DNA of 64,000 bases from Massilia sp. YIM B02763 (GTDB lineage Bacteria; Pseudomonadota; Gammaproteobacteria; Burkholderiales; Burkholderiaceae_D): positions 1 through 64,000 of the forward strand of contig NZ_JASNRD010000001.1 of assembly GCF_030412015.1 (NCBI RefSeq), given 5' to 3'. Shown here in pieces: positions 43,965 through 51,057 of the stretch. The notes under the pieces were generated by a model, which did no database searches, had not been told where the DNA came from, and was given only the letters and a program-made list of their open reading frames with translations. The translations under genes were made by a program, and so were the position numbers. How positions within the stretch are numbered: the first letter of the stretch is position 1; every line of letters begins with the position of its first letter.

Positions 43965-44606
43965 ATGAGAATCAGCAAAGAAAAGGCGGCCGAAAATCGT
44001 GCCGCCCTGATCCGTGCAGCGAGCAAGCTCTTTCGCGAGCGCGGCATCGATGGCGTCGGGGTAGCGGAGATCAGCAAGGAAGCCGGACTCACTCACGGCG
44101 CCTTGTATGCGCACTTTCGCTCGAAGGAAGAGCTGGCGCTGGAGGCGCTGTCGTACGGCCTCGACCAGACCGCGTCGCGCATGTATTCGAGCACGATCAA
44201 CGGCATGCCGGACCTCGGCAGCTATCTCGACGACTACCTCGCGTCCGATGCCTTGTACGACTATGCCAGCCGCTGCCCGATGTCCGCCTCCGCCAGCGAG
44301 ATCGGCCGCCAGGACAAGGCGACCAGTGCGCGTTTTGCCGAAGGCTACATGGTGATGGTGCGCGCGTTCGAGCGCCGGATCGCCGACAACGAACCGGGCT
44401 CGGACGCGCTCGCCCGCGCCATGGTCGTCGTCTCCACGATGATCGGCAGCATCGCCGTCGCGCGCGGCGCCGCCAAAGGCAATCCCCAGATCTCGGAACA
44501 GGTCCTCAAGGCAGCCCGTGCAATGATCGACGAGCTGATGCTGGCCCCGCCGCATCCGGCGGCCGCGCCCGGCCACGAGGCCGGACGGGCGCCGCGGCCT
44601 TCCTGA
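43965..44606 (+). CDS. TetR/AcrR-family transcriptional regulator
   Basis: TetR-family one-component regulator (213 aa). The HTH at about residues 12-58 includes AALIRAASKLFRERGIDGVGVAEISKEAGLTHGALYAHFRSKEEL in three parts. The ligand-binding C-terminal half has conserved ASRCPMSA, seen in the subgroup that often regulates efflux or reductase genes. The long upstream region with a perfect palindrome could hold its operator. It converges on the LivK-like gene, so no target operon is evident from position. Confidence 0.9.
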   Translation: MRISKEKAAENRAALIRAASKLFRERGIDGVGVAEISKEAGLTHGALYAHFRSKEELALEALSYGLDQTASRMYSSTINGMPDLGSYLDDYLASDALYDYASRCPMSASASEIGRQDKATSARFAEGYMVMVRAFERRIADNEPGSDALARAMVVVSTMIGSIAVARGAAKGNPQISEQVLKAARAMIDELMLAPPHPAAAPGHEAGRAPRPS

Positions 44607-44633
44607 GCGGCGTCCCTGCTTGCCGGTCGGCGA

Positions 44634-45761
44634 CTACTTGGTGACGGCGATCGGCGTGCGGTGGCCGCCCTTGAAGGTGTACAGCGTCAGGACGCCGTCG
44701 CGGATGTCGCCGTTCTTGTCGAAGGCGATGGTGCCGGTGACGCCCTTGTAGTTGCTCTTGGCCAGCTCCGGCAGGTACTTCGCCGGCGCCGAGGAGCCGG
44801 CGCGGTCCATCGCCGCGGCGATCGCCAGCACGGCGTCGTACGAATACGGCGCGATGATCTGCACGTCGATGCCGTAGCGCTTGCGGTAGTCGGCACGGAA
44901 GCGTTCCATGCCGGCCTTGCCCGATTCCTCGACCCCGCCCGCCTCGGCGCAGACGACCTGGCCGTCGCTCATCGTGTTGCCCGACAGCGGCTGCATCGCA
45001 TCCGAGCAGATCCCGTCGCCGCCCATCATCTTCGCCTGGATGCCGAGCTGCTTCATCTGGCGCAGCATCGGTCCGGCCACCGCATTCATGCCGCCGAAGA
45101 ACACCAGGTCCGGGTTGCTGGCGCGGATCTTGGTCAGGATCGCCGCGAAATCGGTCGCCTTGTCGTTGGTGAACTCGCGCGCCACCACGTTCACGCCCTG
45201 CTGGCGCAGGCCGTTCGAGAATTCCGCGACCAGGCCCTGGCCGTAGGCGGTTCGGTCGTCGACGACCGCGATGCGCTTGGCGCCCATGTTCTTGACGGCG
45301 TAGCGCGCCAGGCCGCGGCCCAGCTGGGTATCGTTCGCGACGACGCGGAACGTGGTATTAAAACCCTGCAACGTGTACTTCGGATTGGTCGCGGAGGCCG
45401 AGATCTGCGGGATGCCCGCGTCGTAGTAGATCTTCGAGGCCGGGATCGTCGTGCCCGAGGTCTCGTGGCCGATCACGCCGTTCACGCGGGCATCGGCCAG
45501 CTTCTGTGCGGCTGCCGTCGCCTGTTTCGGGTCGCCGGAGTCGTCTTCCGGCACCAGCGCCCATTTCACCTTCCTGCCGCCGATCGTGGCGCCGCGCGCA
45601 TTGAGCGCATCGATCGCCATGCGCGCACCGTTTTCGCTGTCCTTGCCGAAGTGGGCCACCGGACCGGTCATCGCGGCCACGTGGCCGATGCGCACCGTTT
45701 CCTGTGCCGATGCCAACCCGGCAGCCGACAGCGCCACCATCAACAACGCCTGCTTCTTCAT
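44634..45761 (-). CDS. LivJ/LivK-type ABC transporter substrate-binding protein
   Basis: Periplasmic branched-chain amino acid (or related) binding protein (375 aa). Signal peptide cleaved near ASAQ (residue 19). The mature start is VRIGHVAAMTGPVAHFGKD, followed by the type I periplasmic-binding fold segments AVIGH-like GVIGHETSGTTIPAS and IAVVDDRTAYGQGL. No permease or ATPase genes are adjacent, so it is an orphan that would use a transporter encoded elsewhere. Start at 45761 has GAGGATGGA upstream. Ligand class is by family; amino acids, amides or aromatic compounds are all possible. Confidence 0.92.
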   Translation of the reverse strand: MKKQALLMVALSAAGLASAQETVRIGHVAAMTGPVAHFGKDSENGARMAIDALNARGATIGGRKVKWALVPEDDSGDPKQATAAAQKLADARVNGVIGHETSGTTIPASKIYYDAGIPQISASATNPKYTLQGFNTTFRVVANDTQLGRGLARYAVKNMGAKRIAVVDDRTAYGQGLVAEFSNGLRQQGVNVVAREFTNDKATDFAAILTKIRASNPDLVFFGGMNAVAGPMLRQMKQLGIQAKMMGGDGICSDAMQPLSGNTMSDGQVVCAEAGGVEESGKAGMERFRADYRKRYGIDVQIIAPYSYDAVLAIAAAMDRAGSSAPAKYLPELAKSNYKGVTGTIAFDKNGDIRDGVLTLYTFKGGHRTPIAVTK

Positions 45762-45863
45762 TCCATCCTCATCTAAAAAAGTCATTCTTTATGCAAAAAT
45801 ACCAGGGTGTAGAGTATAGTCCCAAGAACAGGTATCGCAAAGCAACATCTTCTTTCAGGCACA

Positions 45864-46736
45864 ATGCAGTTTTCGCAGTCCCATGTTTTTTCGACCATGA
45901 CCGCTGACAGTCCCCATCCCTTGCCTCCGCTGAACGGCGCCACCATGCTGCGCGCCCTGTTCCGGCACCCGCGCCGCCTTGCCGGCGTACGTACGCCGCG
46001 CACCAGCTACACCCTCGACCAGATCGACGGCAACCAGTTGCGGCGCTACCGCCAGGCGCTCGGTTTCCGCGACGAGGGCATCCCCCTGACCTACTGGTAC
46101 CTGCTGGCGCAGCGGGCCCAGGTGGCGACCATGCTGGACGACGCGTTCCCGTTCCGCCTGCCGGGCACCGTGCACACGGCCAACAGCCTGCAGGTGCATG
46201 GCGACGCCAGGCGCGACGCGCCCTTGCTGCTCGCCACCAGCGTGCACATCAGGCCGCCGGCGGACAACGGCGCCGTCTATGCCGAACTCGACACCGTCGC
46301 GCGCCAGCGGGACGCGGACGTGTTCACCTGCCGCAGCACCTACCTGGTGGTGCGCGGCCAGCGCGGTCCTCGCAAGCAGCCGCGCGGCGGCGATGCGCCG
46401 CTGCCCCAGGTGGCGAGCTGGCAGCTGGGCAGGAAGAGCGGCCGCGAGTACGCGTCCGTCTCGGGCGACTGGAACCCCATCCACCTGTGGGGCTGGTCGG
46501 CGCGGCTGATGGGCATGAAGCGCCCCATCATCCACGGCATGCACACGCTGGCGCGCGCCTGCGCCGAGCTGGAGCAGGCCAGCGGCGGCGGGCGCATCGT
46601 CAGCCTCGATGGCCGATTCAAGGCGCCGGCGCCGCTGGGCAGCGAGCTGGTGCTGGCCGCCGACCTCGGCGCGCGCCACTTCAGCGTGGGCGCCGGCGGC
46701 CGGCCGGTGGCGGAAGGCAGCTTCCGCTTCGCCTGA
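45864..46736 (+). CDS. MaoC-like hot-dog dehydratase
   Basis: MaoC/hydratase-2-like protein (290 aa). The C-terminal hot-dog domain has the hydratase-2 signature SGDWNPIHL, with catalytic Asp and His, and GMHTLARA after it. The N-terminal half (FRDEGIPLTYWYLLAQRAQVATML) resembles a degenerate second hot-dog repeat, as in fungal-type and mycobacterial double-hot-dog enoyl-CoA hydratases. Expected to hydrate or dehydrate enoyl/3-hydroxyacyl thioesters. Divergent from the LivK-like gene. An in-frame ATG at 45897 is an alternative start. Substrate chain length is unknown. Confidence 0.85.
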   Translation: MQFSQSHVFSTMTADSPHPLPPLNGATMLRALFRHPRRLAGVRTPRTSYTLDQIDGNQLRRYRQALGFRDEGIPLTYWYLLAQRAQVATMLDDAFPFRLPGTVHTANSLQVHGDARRDAPLLLATSVHIRPPADNGAVYAELDTVARQRDADVFTCRSTYLVVRGQRGPRKQPRGGDAPLPQVASWQLGRKSGREYASVSGDWNPIHLWGWSARLMGMKRPIIHGMHTLARACAELEQASGGGRIVSLDGRFKAPAPLGSELVLAADLGARHFSVGAGGRPVAEGSFRFA

Positions 46737-46778
46737 CCATCCCGCGGGGCGGGCGCGGCGCGTCCACCCTGGGCGTTT

Positions 46779-46792
46779 TTGATTCACATCAA
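46779..46792. promoter_or_regulatory. FNR/ANR-type site upstream of the usp cluster
   Basis: TTGATTCACATCAA is an exact match to the FNR consensus TTGAT-N4-ATCAA. Its centre lies 41.5 nt before a start near 46827, which puts a -10-like GATCCT at 46815-46820, the geometry of a class II FNR-activated promoter. The first usp start codon is at 46856, with GGAGAG before it. Confidence 0.85.
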
Positions 46793-46855
46793 GGAATGCG
46801 CAGTGCATTTTCGCGATCCTAGGGGCCGTTACCACACGGCCGCCGGAGAGCAACC

Positions 46856-47293
46856 ATGTACAAACGCATCCTGTTACCGACCGATGGATCGGAGGCCTCC
46901 AGCCGCGCGGCCGAGGCCGGCGTGGCCTTTGCCCGCGAACTGGGCGCCGACGTCGTCGCCCTGAACGCCACCCCGCCGTTCCGTATCTTCAGCACCGATG
47001 CCGAGATGCTCGAGGATACGTCCGAGCAATATGCCGCGGCCAGCCGCGAACGCGCGCGCAAGCTGCTGGGGGCAATCGGCGCCGCCGCGCATGCCGCCGG
47101 CGTGGCGTGCAGGCTGGAACACATCGAATCCGACGAGCCGTGGTCGGCGATCATCGACACGGCCGGGCGCCTCGGCTGCGACCTGATCGTCATGGCCTCG
47201 CACGGCCGGCGCGGCATCGCCGGGCTGCTGCTCGGCAGCCAAACCCAGAAAGTGCTCGTGCACAGCACCATCCCGGTGCTGGTGCATCGTTGA
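46856..47293 (+). CDS. Universal stress protein (UspA family), first of three
   Basis: Single-domain Usp protein (145 aa). It starts MYKRILLPTDGSEAS and carries the ATP-binding glycine motif HGRRGIAGLLLGSQTQKVL near the C-terminus, then STIPVLV. ATP binding is therefore expected. It lies directly downstream of the FNR site and its class II promoter, implying induction by low oxygen. Followed by two more usp genes with gaps of 25 and 15 nt, likely one transcript. Confidence 0.93.
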   Translation: MYKRILLPTDGSEASSRAAEAGVAFARELGADVVALNATPPFRIFSTDAEMLEDTSEQYAAASRERARKLLGAIGAAAHAAGVACRLEHIESDEPWSAIIDTAGRLGCDLIVMASHGRRGIAGLLLGSQTQKVLVHSTIPVLVHR

Positions 47294-47318
47294 GCACACC
47301 ATGCAGGAGAAGCCCCTC

Positions 47319-47780
47319 ATGTACCGACGCATCCTGGTGCCGACCGACGGCTCCGAACTTTCCATCGCGGCCGAACGGGCCGCCATCGACTTTGCCCGCG
47401 CCAACGGCAGCGCCATCGTCGCGCTGGCGGTCGGCCAGCCCTACCTGCCGACCGCGGCGGTGGATGGCGCCGTCGCCATCGACCCCGCCATCGAGGCCGA
47501 GACGCTGCTGCTGGAAGCCAACCGCCACGTCGAGCGCGTCGCGGCGGCGGCGCGCGCCGCCGGCGTCGCCTGCACGGCCGTCACCACGATCGCCCACTCC
47601 GCCAGCCAGGCGATCCTGGAGCACGCCGCCAAGCACGGCTGCGACCTGATCTTCATGGCCACGCACGGGCGACGCGGCCTGACCCGCCTGCTGCTGGGCA
47701 GCGTCACCCAGGACGTGCTGGCGGCGTCCACGGTACCGGTGCTGGTGCTCCGCCCGCAAGACGCCGCCGCGCCGGCCTAG
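47319..47780 (+). CDS. Universal stress protein (UspA family), second of three
   Basis: Usp-fold protein (153 aa from the ATG at 47319, which has GGAGA 8 nt upstream; an ATG at 47301 would add six residues and remove that spacing). It has the MYRRILVPTDGSELS start and HGRRGLTRLLLGSVTQDVL for ATP binding. A Pro- and Ala-containing C-terminal tail is longer than in its neighbours. Sequence divergence from the flanking copies suggests old duplication with separate roles. Confidence 0.92.
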   Translation: MYRRILVPTDGSELSIAAERAAIDFARANGSAIVALAVGQPYLPTAAVDGAVAIDPAIEAETLLLEANRHVERVAAAARAAGVACTAVTTIAHSASQAILEHAAKHGCDLIFMATHGRRGLTRLLLGSVTQDVLAASTVPVLVLRPQDAAAPA

Positions 47781-47795
47781 CACAGGGAGCCTGCC

Positions 47796-48233
47796 ATGTA
47801 CAAGCGCATCCTGGTGCCCACCGACGGCACTGAACGGTCGGCGCTGGCGCTCGAGACGGCGCTGCGCCTGGCCGGGCTGGGCGGCGGTAGCATCGTCGGC
47901 GTGCATGCGTGCGCGCCGATGATCCTCGCGCCCGACCCGGCCGTCGTGGAAGATCCGTCGCGCGGCGCCTGGCGGCGCGAGCGCGCCCAACTGGCGCACG
48001 ATGCGCTGGCCTACGTCATGCGCCGCGCGCAGGAAGAGTCGGTGCCCGCATCGACCGAACTGAGCCGCCTGGACCGCCCCTGGGAGGCCGTCATCCAGGC
48101 CGCGCGCGACCATGGCTGCGACCTGATCGTGATGGCGGCCCATGGCCAGAAGGGACTCGTGGCCCGCCTGCTCGGCAGCGAGACCCAGAAGGTGCTCACC
48201 CACAGCGCGATCCCCGTGCTGGTGGTGCGCTGA
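47796..48233 (+). CDS. Universal stress protein (UspA family), third of three
   Basis: Usp-fold protein (145 aa). N-terminal MYKRILVPTDGTERS and the nucleotide loop HGQKGLVARLLGSETQKVL are intact. It is the last gene of the three-gene usp run under the FNR-type promoter and ends 8 nt before the convergent monooxygenase gene. AGGGAG precedes its start. Confidence 0.92.
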   Translation: MYKRILVPTDGTERSALALETALRLAGLGGGSIVGVHACAPMILAPDPAVVEDPSRGAWRRERAQLAHDALAYVMRRAQEESVPASTELSRLDRPWEAVIQAARDHGCDLIVMAAHGQKGLVARLLGSETQKVLTHSAIPVLVVR

Positions 48234-48241
48234 GTGGCCGC

Positions 48242-48547
48242 TCAGCGCTTGGGCGTGCTGACCATGTCCAGCAGTTGCAACTCCGGCGGGCTGACGAGCA
48301 TGTCCTGCGCCGCGCGCATGAAGTCGACCATGTAGGGCATCGCGAGGTGCTTGTCGAGTTCGCTCTGGTCGGTCCAGTTCTCGTACATCACGAAGACGGA
48401 CGGATCGGCCTGCAGCTGGTGCAGGTCGTAGTCGAGGCAACCCATCTCGGCGCGGGTGTAGCCCACCAGCGTCGTCATGTAGTCCTTCAGTTCGTTTTCC
48501 TTGCCCGGCTTCGCGCGCAGCGTGGCGATGACGGTGACCTTGGCCAT
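48242..48547 (-). CDS. ABM-domain quinol monooxygenase-like protein
   Basis: Antibiotic biosynthesis monooxygenase domain protein (101 aa), a dimeric ferredoxin-like fold similar to YgiN quinol monooxygenase. It shows the family start KVTVIATLRAKPGKENEL, then GCLDYDLHQ and FVMYENWTDQSELDKHL, with the conserved His at the end of that strand-helix. Start at 48547 has AGGAAA upstream; a longer frame to 48718 is not supported. No partner gene adjacent. Confidence 0.9.
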   Translation of the reverse strand: MAKVTVIATLRAKPGKENELKDYMTTLVGYTRAEMGCLDYDLHQLQADPSVFVMYENWTDQSELDKHLAMPYMVDFMRAAQDMLVSPPELQLLDMVSTPKR

Positions 48548-48880
48548 ATGTTTCCTTTCTCGAAGCGGCATTGCCGCATTGGTTCCTGCCTGCGGGATCG
48601 TCAGGCGGGTCCGACAGTGTAGACGAATCGCGGCGGCGGCGTGGTGCCTCCCTCTCTTTTGCGCCGCAGCAGGAAAAAGCGCGCCGCGCCAGAACTGTCG
48701 CAGGACGCGGGCGTCCAACGCTCATTCGCCGCGCCCCGGGCACCCGACGACGCCTCAGGTGCCACCGGCGCACCTGGCCGCAAATCGATGGTCGATCTTG
48801 GTGCATCTTGACTTCGATCAAATACTCGGACGCAGCACCCAGAGAAACTGCAAGGTATCGAATCAGGAGGAGAGTGCACC
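48548..48880. other. 333-bp intergenic region before the hemerythrin-like gene
   Basis: Divergent region between the monooxygenase and hemerythrin-like genes. Apart from the FNR-like site at 48808-48821 and a GAAACT -10-like hexamer at 48844-48849, I see no gene or RNA in it. Confidence 0.5.
48808..48821. promoter_or_regulatory. FNR-like site upstream of the hemerythrin-like gene
   Basis: TTGACTTCGATCAA, one mismatch from TTGAT-N4-ATCAA. Its centre is 41.5 nt before a start near 48856, and GAAACT (48844-48849) fits the -10 position. This is the same class II layout as at the usp cluster. Confidence 0.65.
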
Positions 48881-49336
48881 ATGATGCCGCACCAGCTACA
48901 CCCGACGAACCCGCTTGCGATGTGCGCGGCCATTCGCCACTCCCGCAAGACATTGTGCCGGCGCCTGGACGACACCTGCGCCCAGCCGGACGATCGATTC
49001 ACCTATGCCTTCGGCGCCACCGTGGCCGCCGTGGAATCGGTGTTCCGCCACGAGGAACTGATCATGGAGACCCTGGGCTACGAGCGCCTGCACGAACACC
49101 GCGAGGAAAATGCCGTGATCCTCGCGGCCCTGCACCGGGTCATGCCCCAGGTCGAGGGCGGCGATTGCGCGCTTGGGCGCCAGGTCGCCACGGCCCTGCG
49201 CGACGTGATCGCCCTGCACCGGCTGAGCACCGACCTCGCGCTGGCGGTCGCGCCCCATACGCGCAGGCAGCGCGCGCACGGGCACGCCGCGCTTACGACC
49301 CTGCACGTGCCGAACCAGCGCCGCCAGGTGCATTGA
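48881..49336 (+). CDS. Hemerythrin-like (HHE) protein
   Basis: Small helical protein (151 aa) resembling bacteriohemerythrins, which bind O2, NO or iron at a di-iron centre. The helix RHEELIMETLGY followed by HEHREEN supplies the H-x3-E and H-x3-H-like ligands of the family. The first iron-ligand histidine is less clear than in canonical members, so metal binding is probable but not certain. GGAGGAG lies upstream of the ATG at 48881. The FNR-like promoter suggests low-oxygen or nitrosative-stress expression, as for the neighbouring usp genes. The C-terminal 30 residues are basic and look disordered. Confidence 0.7.
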   Translation: MMPHQLHPTNPLAMCAAIRHSRKTLCRRLDDTCAQPDDRFTYAFGATVAAVESVFRHEELIMETLGYERLHEHREENAVILAALHRVMPQVEGGDCALGRQVATALRDVIALHRLSTDLALAVAPHTRRQRAHGHAALTTLHVPNQRRQVH

Positions 49337-49372
49337 GGGCGCACGGGCCTGCTCGATTCCGGGGGTGCCTCC

Positions 49373-49924
49373 TCATTTGAGCCCTTCCCGGCGGCGGTGG
49401 ATGACCTTGCCCGACACCATGAACGTGCCGTCGCCCTTGTAGTGCAACGTCTCCGGATGCCTGGGCGTGGCCGCCGCGCGCGCGGCCACCACTTCCCAGA
49501 TGAAGAAGTTGTACTTGTCGGCCAGGCTGTCGTCGTGCAGCCGGCATTCGAACTGCGCGTGGCATTCGCGGATCGACGGCGCCGCGACCCGTTCCGACGG
49601 ATCCGGCGTCAGGCCGAAGGTGGCGAACTTGTCGATGTCGGCGCCCGTCGTGGAGCCGACGCCCAGCACCTGTTCCGTCAGCGCCGTCGTCGGCAGGTTG
49701 ATCACGCACTCGCCGCTCGCACGGATCAGTTCGAAGCTGTGGTTGGCCGACGAGATCACGCAGCCGACCAGCGAGGGCGCGAATTCGATCACCGTGTGCC
49801 AGCCCATCACCATGACGTCGCGTTCGCCCCGCCAGGCCGAGGAGACGAGGACGACGGGGCCGGGTTCGAGAAAGCGCCGCACCTGGTGCAGCGGCACGGG
49901 CTGCTTGCGCGCGTGGCGGGTCAT
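49373..49924 (-). CDS. Flavin reductase-like FMN-binding protein
   Basis: Flavin-reductase-like domain protein (183 aa), a split beta-barrel FMN-binding fold that uses NAD(P)H to supply reduced flavin, or acts on its own substrate. Conserved regions include PGPVVLVSSAWRGERDVMVMGW, the FMN-contact GCVISSANHSFELIRASGECVINLP and the C-terminal FMVSGKVI. Monocistronic and facing the hemerythrin-like gene. A flavin reductase could in principle feed the halogenases far upstream, but nothing in its position supports that. Confidence 0.88.
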   Translation of the reverse strand: MTRHARKQPVPLHQVRRFLEPGPVVLVSSAWRGERDVMVMGWHTVIEFAPSLVGCVISSANHSFELIRASGECVINLPTTALTEQVLGVGSTTGADIDKFATFGLTPDPSERVAAPSIRECHAQFECRLHDDSLADKYNFFIWEVVAARAAATPRHPETLHYKGDGTFMVSGKVIHRRREGLK

Positions 49925-50029
49925 GCGGGTCTCCTGGTCGATGCCTTGGCCCCATTATGGCCGGGCTGCCGCCAGGGCGGCGTCCGCCTGCGCTTCCCCG
50001 CGCCGGGGCCGGGACGCTACACTAGCGCC

Positions 50030-51052
50030 ATGAAGATTGCCGTTCCCGTCCGGCACCGCCGCCTGCTGGCGCTGTGTGCCGGATCCGCCTTGCTGCACCT
50101 TGCGCTGCTCGAACTCGTCGCGCGCCACGGTACGGGCGCGCCCGCGCGCCTGGCGACGCCGGGCGGCGACCTCGTGCTGCGGTTGGCGCCGCTGCCGCTG
50201 CCCGCGCCGGTCCCGCCAGCCCCTGCGCGGCCAGCGTCCACGGCACCACCGCCTGCCGCCACGGCCGGGGCACCGGCTCCCGCCCGTGCGGCGATCCGGG
50301 GCCAGGTAGCGACACTGCCGGACGCGCCGCCTCCGGTAGCCAGCGCCGCTGCCGGCACGGCGGCAGGGTCACCCGCAGCGGACATGCCGGCCCCGCCTCC
50401 GGTCCAGATGCCCGGTCGCTATCGCGTGCGCATCCCGGACGCCGCCGTCCTCGCCTATGCACGGTCGGTCGAGCGGCCGGGCATGGTCCCGGCCGCGGCC
50501 GGCACCGCACGCCTCGACTGGCGCACGGACGGCCGGCAGTACCGGATCGACATGGACGGCGTCCTCGGGCGCCTGCACAGCGAGGGAACCGTGGGCGATG
50601 CCGGCATCGTGCCGCGCCGCGCCGTGGAAACGCGGGGGCGCGCGGTGCTCGTCACGGAGTTCGATGACGACGGCAACCGGGTGCTGTTCCGCGCGAGCGG
50701 TCGCGAAGCGCCCGGCAGCGTGGGCATCCAGGATCCGGCGTCGCTGCTGCTGCAACTGGCAGGCATCGGACTCGGCGAGCCGGACCAGGTCCAGGACCGC
50801 ATCGACGTGGTGGTGGCGGACAGCGCGCAGGCCCGGGTCGCGCGTTTCCAGGTGATGGAAACGGAGGACATCGACACGGGCCTCGGCACCATTGCGGCCG
50901 TGCGGCTGGCCCAGGTGGCGGCGCCGGGCCAGCCGCGCCTGGATGTGTGGCTGTCACCCGGACACGGCTGGCTGCCCGTGCGGATCCGCCTCAGCAGCCC
51001 GGATGGCAGCACGGCGACCGAGACGCTGACGGCGCTCGATCCTCCGCGCTAG
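50030..51052 (+). CDS. DUF3108 domain-containing protein
   Basis: Protein of 340 aa with an N-terminal membrane anchor or signal segment (LLALCAGSALLHLALLELV), a Pro/Ala-rich linker (about 50-125) and a C-terminal DUF3108 domain (about 127-335), a periplasmic beta-rich domain of unknown function. The layout (anchor, Pro-rich spacer, periplasmic domain) resembles TonB-like architecture but lacks a TonB C-terminal fold. It converges on pilY1 with only 5 nt between stops. Function unknown. Confidence 0.8.
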   Translation: MKIAVPVRHRRLLALCAGSALLHLALLELVARHGTGAPARLATPGGDLVLRLAPLPLPAPVPPAPARPASTAPPPAATAGAPAPARAAIRGQVATLPDAPPPVASAAAGTAAGSPAADMPAPPPVQMPGRYRVRIPDAAVLAYARSVERPGMVPAAAGTARLDWRTDGRQYRIDMDGVLGRLHSEGTVGDAGIVPRRAVETRGRAVLVTEFDDDGNRVLFRASGREAPGSVGIQDPASLLLQLAGIGLGEPDQVQDRIDVVVADSAQARVARFQVMETEDIDTGLGTIAAVRLAQVAAPGQPRLDVWLSPGHGWLPVRIRLSSPDGSTATETLTALDPPR

Positions 51053-51057
51053 GCCGC

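Noticed and set aside
49373-49924. Flavin reductase-like gene as the partner of the halogenases
   Set aside because: It lies about 40 kb away with unrelated neighbours and no shared operator; flavin reductases of this class are common.
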